Of a stretch of 64,000 bases of DNA, positions 23,237 through 32,844 are shown piece after piece. The translations under genes and the position numbers were made by a program. How positions within the stretch are numbered: the first letter of the stretch is position 1; each line of letters opens with the position of its first letter. The stretch covers positions 51,810,904-51,874,903 of the forward strand of contig JAVGWX010000013.1 in NCBI GenBank assembly GCA_036924085.1, in the 5' to 3' direction. Origin of the DNA: Ariolimax columbianus (taxonomy: Eukaryota > Mollusca > Gastropoda > Stylommatophora > Arionidae). The notes beneath the pieces are model-generated. The model worked only from the letters and a program-made list of their open reading frames with translations. It ran no database searches and was not told where the DNA came from.

Positions 23237-24258
23237 CTTGCTCCGGCGGGAACTGTTACATAGTCAAGCTGTAAACTATCGACCGAACGCAATCCGTTCT
23301 CCGGACTACATCTTGTTACTTGCAAATCCGCTTCATGGCTTGGTAGCGAGATATTGTTAACGAACGCAGAAGAAGTACAAAAAAAACATGCAATGTTTGT
23401 ATTTGTGTCCGTTATAGTTGTACCACTCCATACCAGATCTTTCGGGAGCCTAGTGAGTGCCCAGTCGGGAGGAACTTATCCGATCGCAAAACCCCTCCTG
23501 GGGTCAATTCAGTTTCAAAAATGTGGTACCAGAAAAATCGGATAAAGTAAAAGCGACCGGTATGATATTGACCACATCATCCCTAGTGTGCCGTTGGTCA
23601 ACACAAATAAGGGCGTACCACCATATTCCCACTGGCGTCTTAAAGGTACCTTGACTTTTTAAGCAGTTTATAGTTTTCATTGATCGTCTTCAATAGTATG
23701 TCTCTTTTGTTGTGTATCTACTACTCCTAGCATTTTCATATTCGTAATGTTTTCTAACTTATATTAATTCCGCCATATTTCTGTCAAGCTCACTAGAATT
23801 CAATGTTATTATTTTAGACATGTAATCCTTTCATGTTTCTAGTCTATATTTCATTGAAATCATTACGTTTGTGCTCGTTTTAACAATGTTTAAGCAGTAG
23901 TCTAATGTAAGTCGGTCAGGTAAAGCAAGACCTTACTTTAATACTATATTTTGTTTACTACCTTCTACGACGTGGACTTGGGGGTTCGTTTTTTGGAGGT
24001 CGACTCTTACACATATACCCACATGATAGTGATGCCTGCTTTCCAGCTTCCAGTAAACATTGACATGAATGCAGCAACAATGAGGTCAGCCAAACTGTAT
24101 TGCCAGTTGTAGAATTCAACGTAGGGAGCGAAGATATCAACGCGGCAGACGATCAAAGTCTAATATACACGAGGCTAAGAACATCAAAATCACTTGAACT
24201 CACTTAACTTAACTTGACGTCTTTGTGCAAGTTTAGAAGGCTCTGCAGAATCTGTATA
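23237..24258. other. Unannotated spacer
   Basis: AT-rich with short uninformative frames. Nothing recognised. Confidence 0.5.
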
Positions 24259-24600
24259 CAAGGAGTGTCATTTACATTTCTTTGCTCTGAAAATTATGCG
24301 TATCCAATCTGTTTTTAAATGAAGTAATTGTCCCGCTCCCCATTACTTCATGTGGCAGTGCATTCCAAGCATTCACCACACTTTGACTAAAAAAATATTT
24401 CTTAATAACCAATTTGGACATTTCTTTAGTTAATTTGTAGCTATGCCCTCTTGTTCTTATAGGTGGTTGTAATTGGAAAAACTTGTTCTTCCCTTTGATT
24501 ATCTTATAAACCTGTATTGTCACCTCGAATTCTTCGCTTTTCCAAACACTATAGATCGGATTTTCATAGTCTTTCGTCATAACTGTAATTCAGGAATCCT
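24259..24600 (-). pseudogene. CR1/L2-like LINE C-terminal fragment
   Basis: Minus-strand frame 24580-24272 reads IRTRGHSYKLTKE, then VIKKYFFSQSVVNAWNALPH and ITSFKNRLD. The order TRGHS...L...FFS.R/S.V..WN.LP...V...S...FK..LD is the well-known ending of CR1/L2-type LINE ORF2. The fragment stays open for 102 codons, longer than most LINE scraps here. The rest of the RT is not recognisable upstream. Confidence 0.8.
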
Positions 24601-25189
24601 ACTACCAGTATCAGCTTTTCTGCTCTTTTTTTTTTTTTTTTTTTGGTATCCTTGGCACAACATGGAATAATCAAATATGCAGATGAGCACTTAAAATTGG
24701 GAATCTATGAAGGTCAGCAGAGTGCCAGGTCCAACTGACAAACACGTAAACAATATCACACTGAAATATGTTAATGTTCCTGAGAATAATTTACTATAGA
24801 GTAAGGAGGGTTGATAATAGATATGCAAAATGGATGACAGAAAACGTCAATTGTCACCAACGTTAAACACCCGAACAAAGCAACGACTGATAACACAGAA
24901 ACGACTAGTACATACGTTATCTAGGCCATACGTGTAACTAATATCCAAAATTGATCCTTTCTTAATGCGCAGGAAAGATAAATAGAATATAATGTGTGCA
25001 ATGAAATATTTAATAAAGTCATTCGTGTCACTAATATTGTTACCTTGATTATGTGTTATCATGAGAAATGATGATATTATACATTTAGTGAGGACTACAC
25101 TTTGATCTGAACACACTGAAAAACAAATAAGTCAATATAAATAAAACTACGTTTTTAGAGTCAATCTTCTACTTTATAGATTGATTGAT
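24601..25189. other. Unannotated AT-rich spacer
   Basis: A T-run at about 24627-24646 is the only landmark; no gene recognised. Confidence 0.5.
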
Positions 25190-25470
25190 TAATTGATTGA
25201 TAGGCTTCCTAATCAATCTCGGAAGACAATGGAATTCCCGCTAGAGATGGAGGTCTTTGTCAGTTTTTTGTCCTGGCTTACGCCGTACACTTTTGAAGAT
25301 TGCATCTTGGCTTCCTTTTCTTGCAGGCCAGCACACATAGTCATCTGCCAGTTAGGTCTGTCCGTGATATTTTGTACTGGTGCATCGTTTGGAAGACGGT
25401 GTTTGACATGCACGGGTCATGATATTCGTACAACTTCAATAGCCGCTGTCCATTTTCGGCCAGACAGCTT
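25190..25470. other. Unidentified moderately GC stretch
   Basis: This block is less AT-rich than its flanks and open on both strands (25193-25516 plus, 25413-25213 minus). Phrases such as MHVKHRLPNDAP and DRPNWQMTMCAGLQEKEAK on the minus strand read like a LINE ORF tail, but I cannot assign it. No splice sites stand out. Confidence 0.3.
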
Positions 25471-26254
25471 CTATTTATACTACCACGTTATGGATCGATC
25501 AGTGACCTACATTTGAAATAGGTTACGCGGTGTGTATATCTCTGTCCATAATTGTTCTCACGTGGTTGCCTAGCCCTACTTTTTGAATTTCAAATGATCT
25601 TTATTCGTGTATCCTTCTGTAACGGATCCTGGACAGGTCAGTCAAACATCCTTCTTGAATAATATTATGACGAATGACGTACTACCCATAACAGGTAATT
25701 TGTTTTTGATCTCTGACTTGTCCACATAGGTTCTGAACACTCATTCAAAGGTCCGTTAAAATGGAGCAGATTATCAGGTCCCACTATTAAAGGCTGTGTA
25801 CACAATTTAAAATCTCTAGATTGTGGGGCAGTTGATTAAAATAAGAGAAATAGAAGTCCACGCAAAGGGACAACGGTTATGTCAGGCTCAATAACAGATT
25901 GTAAACATATTATTTTTCGGTCATCTCGCTAGAATTGCAACCTGATCAACTACCACTGCACGCTTATAACACAAGACTATCTTGCTACAAGACACGAGGA
26001 AGAAAGAGGACCAGATCAGTAGATGCCATAGCAGAACATCTACAACAACACGAGCTTGCAACAACAGACACAACGTGCTTGGTCTAAGTAAGGCGACCTA
26101 AGTTTCTCATGTTGGAGTTGGGAGGAGGTGGTAGCGAACTGGTTAGTGACATGGTTCACGATCTCAACATGAATAATGGGAGGTTCCCCATGAACAGGGA
26201 TCAACATTGATGTCACTATTTCTAATAAAATAATATTTTATGACAACTTAAATT
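25471..26254. other. Unannotated spacer
   Basis: No recognisable features; short scattered LINE-like words only. Confidence 0.4.
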
Positions 26255-26550
26255 TGCTGAAATACTGCCATAGAGCTTGTCTAGTGTTGCCACTAGTGAT
26301 GGCCACATCTGCTTTCTCTGATCCTCGTATATCGGGCAGTTTTGCAGCAGATGTTCAGCGGTCATTTTCCAAGTACCGCATGTGCATTCGTCAGTGCCAC
26401 CTATCTTCAATTTATTGAATAGGTGATGTCTCAGTCTATTGTGGCCAGTGCGAAGTCTGAAGACCACGACCTGCTCTTTTCTGTTCAACTGGTAATAGGT
26501 ATCGTTTTTTGTGTAGCCAGTATGTTCTGTTTCCCATTTGGTCCAGTGAA
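26255..26550 (-). pseudogene. I/Nimb-like LINE copy 3 (C-terminal end)
   Basis: Minus-strand frame with TKWETEHTGYTKNDTYYQL, EQVVVFRLRTGHNRLRHHLF and GTDECTCGTWKMTAEHLLQ: the same carboxyl region as in 19877-20260, slightly diverged. It is truncated on its 5' side where a different LINE end begins, and on its 3' side shortly before the stop. Confidence 0.88.
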
Positions 26551-26554
26551 GTTC

Positions 26555-26750
26555 AAGATCAACTGATGCTATGCTTATAGCCCAGTGAGGTCCACGAAGG
26601 AGACTGTGCGTTTCAGATCTTCGTCGGTCCCCCACAGCTTTTCGAGCATTGTCGCTCCTCCAGGCCAGATAGCCTCTGCTTGGTCTGCATAGGTAGGGCA
26701 TTCTTGTAGAACATGTTCTGGCGTTTGCTTGGGTGTTCCACATAGGCTGA
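26555..26750 (-). pseudogene. Second LINE family, C-terminal end
   Basis: Minus strand from 26750 reads CGTPKQTPEHVLQECPTYAD, then AIWPGGATMLEKLWG and TVSFVDLTGL before a stop. This is the Cys/His tail of a Jockey/I-type LINE distinct from the one next to it. The sequence after the stop (gatcaactgatgctat on plus near 26558) also appears at 61668-61684, so the same family is present there. Confidence 0.8.
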
Positions 26751-26905
26751 TAAATACACTATTTATTCAACAGAGAAGGCTGATAAATACACTATTTATT
26801 CAACAGAGGAGGCTGATAAATACACTATTTATTCAACAAAGAGGAGGCTGATAAATACAGTATTTATTCAACAGAGGAGGCTGATAAATACATTATTTAT
26901 TCCAA
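26741..26905. repeat. 33-bp minisatellite at a LINE breakpoint
   Basis: Five copies of ggctgataaatacactattt plus attcaacagag, starting exactly where the minus-strand LINE frame (CGTPKQ) begins. Confidence 0.93.
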
Positions 26906-27394
26906 CATTGTGTTACCAATGTCAATCTTTGTTCTTGCTAGCAACCCATCCAGAGCTGTGAGATGTTATGTATAAGAAGTGCAGCCGGAAATACAGTATG
27001 TGACAGTATGTTGAGACAGACAGGTGGGACAAACTCTGTTCGTGCATACATTCAAGCACAACAAAATCAAGTAAATTGGTTGTTTAGTCAGAATGCATTA
27101 TGAACAGCCTGCACCAAGAGCATATCATGTGCAGGTCTCCGGTCCACGAGCAAGAGGTTGCCCTCGACGACGGTGGATCCAGGGTTTCTCTAACACTCTC
27201 AGTAAGGTGCACCTCACGATAGCATTAAAGCATCCCACCTGTCGATAACAAGAAATATACGCACCCCACGTTTCTACTCCGCCGCATGAATAATAGGCAA
27301 AGGCAAAGACCGCCGTACGTCGCAGACGATGATGGCATAATTTATTTGCTAGTGCTATTTTTAGTAAGGATTAACTGCGCTACTTTTTATCCTC

Positions 27395-27590
27395 ACTCTC
27401 TCGTCTCAAGCCGCCTGACCCAAGTGACAAGTCAAGGACAAGACGACTAGGGGGCGACTCCGAGATGCATGGGAATCCGCATCAAGCACCCGTGAAAAAG
27501 ACGGCGGAGTCCGGAGTCGAACCCACACCACCTGCTCACGAGGCCCACGGCTTAACCACTTGGCCACGGAATCCTCATGTTTTGGGACCA
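27395..27590 (-). repeat. tRNA-derived SINE
   Basis: On the minus strand from about 27578: CCGTGGCCAAGTGGTTAAG is a strong A-box region and GGGTTCGACTCCGG a strong B box about 35 bases later. A non-tRNA body follows (27480-27400). A and B boxes resemble Ser/Leu-type tRNAs. No closing acceptor stem, so SINE rather than tRNA gene. Confidence 0.7.
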
Positions 27591-27647
27591 CTTCCCTACT
27601 TAATAGGGCATCACATCCTTATCTCCTTCCCCTCTCTGCTCATTATA

Positions 27648-27660
27648 TATTCTCCCTCTC

Positions 27661-27700
<40 letters not shown>
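27648..27700. repeat. (CT)n microsatellite
   Basis: CT dinucleotide run with a few TA interruptions. Confidence 0.95.
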
Positions 27701-27701
<1 letters not shown>

Positions 27702-28177
27702 CTGCACTCTCTGTCTCTCATTCGAGTTTATCTCTTGTCTACATCCTCTCAACAAATTGCCCTAGAATAATTGATCCTTTCAATCACTCGGACTTCGCCA
27801 TTTTCTTTACCAGATCCTATACAAGGAGATTTATCTCTAGTACGTGCGTGTGCTTGTGATACTTGCCTTCCTTATGTTCCCCTCCTCCTAGAATTAATTG
27901 TCCTTTCTGATGCTAGAAGGAAAAGTACATTTGCCTACCACTAGGGGCTGCTTCACCTTTCCTGTTGTATTACTCTTTCGTTGTTGTCTAATTGGAATGC
28001 TTTAACTGCCAGCTAGTCTTGGCTGTCTGTGCTAGTTGAACGATAAAAGTTCAATTTGATCATCATAAGATACGCACATACTCTAACACACACACATATA
28101 CACAAGGAGTGATACAGAGAGAGACAGAGAGTGAGGGAGAGACAGAGTGTGAGAGAGAAATACTTATGTAAAAATTG

Positions 28178-28430
28178 AAGTTCTTAGTCTACCTGTACTT
28201 CTACAGTGGCAGGTGCCCCTATGTAGGTCCTAGCTCTGGTATGAGCTTGACGTAGCCGGATTTCCTGCTTAGCCTGCTAGGCTCGAGCAACTTGTTGGGA
28301 CAAGTGCCGCGAAAGGTGATTAACCGATGTGCGAGTCCATCCTAATAGACTCAAACACTAGAGCAAAGTAGACCCGCAGCCTGCTAGGCGCCATCTTTGC
28401 TGCTCTACACAAAGCAATTTAACATGGACG
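28178..28430 (-). repeat. Dispersed repeat B, copy 1
   Basis: Read on the minus strand this aligns with 37627-37902 and 47535-47815: shared agcagcaaagatggcgcct, caggctgcgggtctac, ctctagtgt, gctaagcaggaaatcc, catacca-agct-ggacct and gtacagg-agactaagaac. About 250-280 bp, non-coding. Confidence 0.88.
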
Positions 28431-29220
28431 GCAGTATGCCATGTTATACAGTTAGTCGCCTATTACGATCATACACAGAGATCCCAGCGGACCATTCAAG
28501 TACTCGTACATTCACATATATAAACACACAAGCACACTAATCATTGTGGTAACATTTGCCCACGGCATACAACGCTAGTGACAGCATCAGACTACTGTTG
28601 CAAGATGTGTTCTCATATGGCTATAAAGACCAATCCTGACACGGCAGATTTTGTCGCATTCTGTCCACTCATGTGAGGAGTCGGTTGTGTCGACTTCGTG
28701 TGGTCTGTTCTTTCGTCTGCACTTTCTAATTCAAGTTATGCAACACACAAACATACACAGATTCACATATTAGATATTACACACACACATATATGTACAC
28801 AAATATACATTAACAAGCACTCGTTTAAGAACCTCCTTCTCCCCTGACAAGTGAAGACCTTCAACCAATAGCCATGTCAATGCATTCAATATTATCTTTT
28901 TCGAGATCCAAAGGCGAGAATTTTGTTTCTTTGACATTCGTCTAAAGATCTATTTCCCTAGAGTCTTCCTCTACAGCCCTAGCCCAAAGGTGTCCAAGAC
29001 AGGGATGGTTTCATCAATCTTTCTGTGACCTTCTTAGTCTATTACCATCGTTTCCTTCTTATATCCTGATCTACATAAATTTGCCGTCCTCTCAAAAAGT
29101 GTGCATTCCGGATCTCGTCCTACCATTTCATAGCTTTCAATTCTGCACAGACATTACCTGATAAACGTTGACACATGTTGTAGGTGCTTTTGGTGCCCGC
29201 CAAGTTTCAAATGAGAACCA
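28431..29220. other. Unannotated spacer
   Basis: AC-rich microsatellite-like patches (about 28740-28815) and no gene. Confidence 0.45.
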
Positions 29221-29227
29221 ATTTAAC

Positions 29228-29460
29228 GCTGTATTTCTTCTTCTTCATTGTACGCTGGTTACAGCCATATTTACGTTGCACTGTTTTATTTTGTTAAGCC
29301 TGTGGCTCAGTGCATCCGATTTCAACAGGCGTTTCTGTATGGATGCCCTCCTTAGCCTTTGGCTGTCCCCAGCCTAACTGCAAGGCAGCAGTTGTTTTTG
29401 GTCAGAGTTCTCTCTCTTCGGGAAGTTGTCTTGCAGAACTATCGAGTCTTCCCCACTCGT
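29228..29460. repeat. Possible retroelement 3' end
   Basis: Begins with ttcttcttcttcattgtacg, like the GAA-tailed 3' ends of minus-strand LINEs here, and shares scattered words with 605-680. No ORF of note. Confidence 0.35.
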
Positions 29461-29774
29461 GTCTATAGGGTTTGGCAATGATATGATATTATGGACTATG
29501 TACTAGTTTGTACTATCCCGGAAGAGAGGCAGTCCAGTGTGACTGAGTCTCAGGATCGTCACGTCCTGTCAGGAACGTAGCATGTGCATGTGAGTGAGGT
29601 ATCTCTTTGCTTTCTTTATTTTCTCGGCTCATCTGCAGTGATGGTACGCCTAGCATTCCCCGACACCTGGGAGGTTGTCACAAAAGAACAGGAGTGCAAT
29701 ATCCGCTGGACTGTATCTCTTCTGCGTCCATTGGGATGACTGATAGCAGACAGAGGTGAAGAGCAAAGCAGAAG

Positions 29775-30360
29775 TGCATTTAACCAGGTGCATTTCTGCG
29801 GCTTGACCGGGCCGGGCTGAGACGCGAGCCCCAGGTCCCAGCCATGTCGTAGCCTCCCATCACAGCGGTGCTGAGATTTAGGGCGGGATTCTGGCTTAGA
29901 GGCTTTCGGCCGTACTCCCTCAGATGGTAGCTTCGCACCATTGGCTTATCAGCCAAGCACGTGGACCAAATGTCAGCGACCTGCGATTTCTCTCGAAGGA
30001 GTGCATTTGACCAGGGGACAAGCCTGGTCATGGCACGGAGATGTTGTTGGCTTATTGGCCTAGTACGTGGACAAATGTATGTGACTCCTCTCGAATTTAG
30101 CAGGATTACCGTAGCAACGCCCTGTCATTTGTTGGGTAAGACTGATCCGTCTTCCGAGGGTCTAATACCAGCACCCGTTCACGATTAGACCCAACGAATC
30201 AATGGAGGGCTTTATAGTCAGTCAGTGACCAAGTGTCTGAAACCTGCGATTTCTCAAGTGCTGAGCAGGATTACCGTAGCAACGCTCTTTCATTTAGAGG
30301 GTAAAACTGACCTGTCTTTCGTGGGTCTAATTCCAGCACACGTTCCCTATTAGACCCAAC
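29775..30360 (-). pseudogene. 28S rRNA 3'-end fragments, duplicated and rearranged
   Basis: The minus strand carries recognisable large-subunit 3' sequence. 30010-29880 reads TTTGGTCCACGTGCTTGGCT, GGTGCGAAGCTACCATCTG and GCCTCTAAGCCAGAATCCCG, all diagnostic of the 28S end. 30357-30225 and 30192-30045 are two copies of the preceding part (AATAGGGAACGTG, AGACAGGTCAGTTTTACCC, GGTAATCCTGCTCAG). The sarcin-ricin loop just after CTGCTCAG is altered in every copy, so none could serve in a ribosome. Confidence 0.88.
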
Positions 30361-30553
30361 GAAAGTGCTCTCAGTCTATCAGTCATTTTACAGTGTTGGC
30401 GTGTTGAGTCAAATTAAGCCGCAGGCTCCACTCATGGTGGTGCCCTTCCGTCAATTCCTTTATCGAACACTGAATGCGGGCCAATCGAGCCACAGAGAGC
30501 TTAGCCCCAGATTTCAGTGGGTCTAATACCAGCACACGTTCTCTATTAGACCC
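30158..30553. repeat. Three 9-bp inverted repeats in 28S-derived copies
   Basis: GGGTCTAAT pairs with ATTAGACCC around loops of 17 bases at 30158-30192, 30323-30357 and 30519-30553. The loop keeps the 28S-like ccagca-acgttc. The stem is perfect in all three although the loops differ. Confidence 0.92.
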
Positions 30554-30663
30554 AATTTGAGTGCTCTCAATCTGTCAGTCATTTTACAGTGTTGGCGTGT
30601 AGAGTCAAGTTAAGATCGCAGGCTCCACTCATGGTGGTGCCCTTCCGTCAATTCCTTGGCGAA
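30395..30663 (-). pseudogene. Extra partial copies of an 18S segment
   Basis: Two extra minus-strand copies of the 18S stretch around AAGGAATTGACGGAAGGGC ... GTGGAGCCTGCG ... ACTTGACTC lie at about 30405-30470 and 30585-30658. Each runs through ACACTGTAAAATGACTGA into GAGAGCAC and then into 28S-like hairpin sequence. They sit downstream (minus sense) of the main 18S piece. Confidence 0.88.
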
Positions 30664-32015
30664 CTATTTAATAGGCTAGAGTCTCGTTCGTTATCGGAAT
30701 TAACCAGACAAATCGCTCCACCAACTAAGAACGGCCATGCACCACCAGCCACCGAATCAAGAATGAGCTATAAATCTGTCAATCCTTACAGTGTCCGGAC
30801 CAGGTGAGTTTTCCGGTGTGGAGTCAAATTGGTGGTGCCTTCGTCAATTCTTTTAAGTTTCAGCTTTGCAACCATACTTCCCCGGGAACAAAAACACTTT
30901 GGTTTCTCGGAAGCTGCCCGCAGAGTCATCGAGGCAACTCCTGCGGATCGCTAGTCGGCATCGTTTATGGTCAGAACTACGACGGTATCTGATCGTCTTC
31001 GCGCCTCTGACTTTCGTTCTTGGTTAATTAAAACATTCTTGACAAATGCTTTAGCAGTAGCTCGTCTTGCGGCGATCCAAGAATTTCACCTCTAACGCCG
31101 CAATACGAATGCCACCGTTTGTCCCTGTTAATCATTACCTCCAGTTCCGAAAACCAACAAAATAGAACCGAGGTTTTTACATTATTCCATGCACCATTAT
31201 TCAGGCAGCTGAGGCCTGCTTTGAAAACTCTAATTTTTTCAAAGTAAACGCGCCGGCCACCCAGGACGCTCAGCAAAGAGCACCTGTGGGAGAGAGCCTG
31301 CAGACGGTAGGGCAGGACACAACGGGCAGTGAACCGGCGCGAGCCGGACGGCCCACCTGCGCCTGAGATCCAACTACGAGCTTTTTAACTGCAACAACTT
31401 TAATATACGCTGTTGGAGCTGGAATTACCGCGGCTGCTGGCACCAGACTTGCCCTTCAATAGATCCTCGTTAAAGGGTTTAAAGTGTACTCATCCCAATT
31501 ACGGGGCCTCGAAAGAGTCTCGTATTGTTATTTTTCGTCACTACCTCCCCGTGCCGGGAGTGGGTAAGTTGCGCGCCTGCTGTCTTCCTTGGATGTGGTA
31601 GCCGTTTCTCATGCTCCCTCTCCGGAATCGAACCCTGATTCCCCGTTACCCGTTACAAACATGGTAGGCATGTCACGTACCATCGACATTTGATAGGGCA
31701 GATATTTGAAAGATGCGTCGCCGGCACATGAGGCCATGCACAAAGTTATCCAGAGTCACCAGTGGGGACGCCGCAACCCCGCGAGGGGAAACGACGATTG
31801 GTTTTGAACTAATAAAAGCGCTCCTTCCGCGAGGGTCGGAGCTTGGTAAGCATGTATTAGCTCTAGAATTGCCAGTTATCCAAGTAGGATCGTGTCATCT
31901 AAGGAACCTCGGCTGATTTAATGAGCCATTCGCGGTTTCACCGGGAGACAGTGTAAACTTAGACATGCATGGCTTAATCTTTGAGACAAGCATATGACTA
32001 CTTGCATGATCAACA
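30664..32015 (-). pseudogene. 18S rRNA gene, 5' three quarters
   Basis: Minus-strand small-subunit rRNA from near its 5' end (AGTAGTCATATGCTTGTC at about 31985-32003) through the universal GGTGCCAGCAGCCGCGGTAA region (31423-31442) to TTAATTCCGATAACGAACGA near 30690. Coverage is roughly the first 1370 positions of an ~1800-base gene. It breaks off after CTATTAAATAGTTCGCC. Near 30825-30850 about 20 bases are missing after GGCACCACCA. Changes fall in usually invariant sites, such as GATCATGCAAGTAG at the 5' end. A relic rather than an expressed gene. Confidence 0.93.
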
Positions 32016-32650
32016 AGATATCTGTCGGAGACGTACGAACCACACACACCTGTCGGCGGAGGATGGTTGTGTAAAAAGCCTCACTGGGATGGCCGCAAGG
32101 ACCGACTGACGGAAGGACGGTTTTTCCGTCCCTCACTCCGTCGACCTAGGACCGCCTGACAGGGGCCCCTACACACACCAGACGATCGACCGACCAAGCT
32201 CGCTCGGGGAGGGATGGCAGCGCTCTGTGCAGAACGGATCCCAACGGCCCCGGCGATAGATTTCACAGGGACTGGAGACGAAATTTTGCCTGTCCGCCTG
32301 CCCTTCTCCCGATGGTTGGTCGGGCGAGAACAGGGCCTTTAGGCAGGATTCCTGCTTTCCATTTGCCGGTCACAAGCTCTTTGAGAGAGTCTGACCACCA
32401 GCGAGACGAAATGTCGAGCTCTGCTATAAGCCTTCGAAAAAGCACCACTGACTGTAAAAGTTTCTCGATACGGGCCACAGTAACGCACCTCTGCCAAGGC
32501 CACGACACCACAAACTGCGTCCCGCTACCTAGTCGGGGAGACGCAGTCGAGCGTTTTCGGCAAGCCCGCGCTATCGTTCCGTCTGGCGGGACTGAGATCG
32601 CTGTACGAACACTGAGTGAGATTGAATCGCGGCGGCGAGACAACTACCCC
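32016..32650 (-). other. Probable 5' external transcribed spacer of rDNA
   Basis: GC-rich sequence directly upstream (minus sense) of the 18S 5' end, with no ORF or repeat similarity; composition falls to AT-rich at about 32650. Position and composition fit pre-rRNA leader. I see no promoter motif I can name. Confidence 0.6.
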
Positions 32651-32844
32651 AGATTAACGCTGTATTTGAAGACACCGATTTTCATGCAGGATCGAATCTC
32701 CGTCTATCTTTACACATTCCCTAAGGCTATGCAATTATATATCGCAGTTTCAGCGTCCCAGCGAAGTTGTTATGAATTGGTTCTGTGCTCGTTCGGTAGT
32801 AAAAATGAAATTAATAATAACTCGCACATGTTTCTGTCATTTTG

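Noticed and set aside
27395..27590. Functional tRNA gene
   Set aside because: A and B boxes are good but the acceptor stem does not pair and a SINE-like body follows.
30664..32015. Functional 18S rRNA gene
   Set aside because: Truncated at about 1370, missing an internal stretch, and changed at usually invariant positions.
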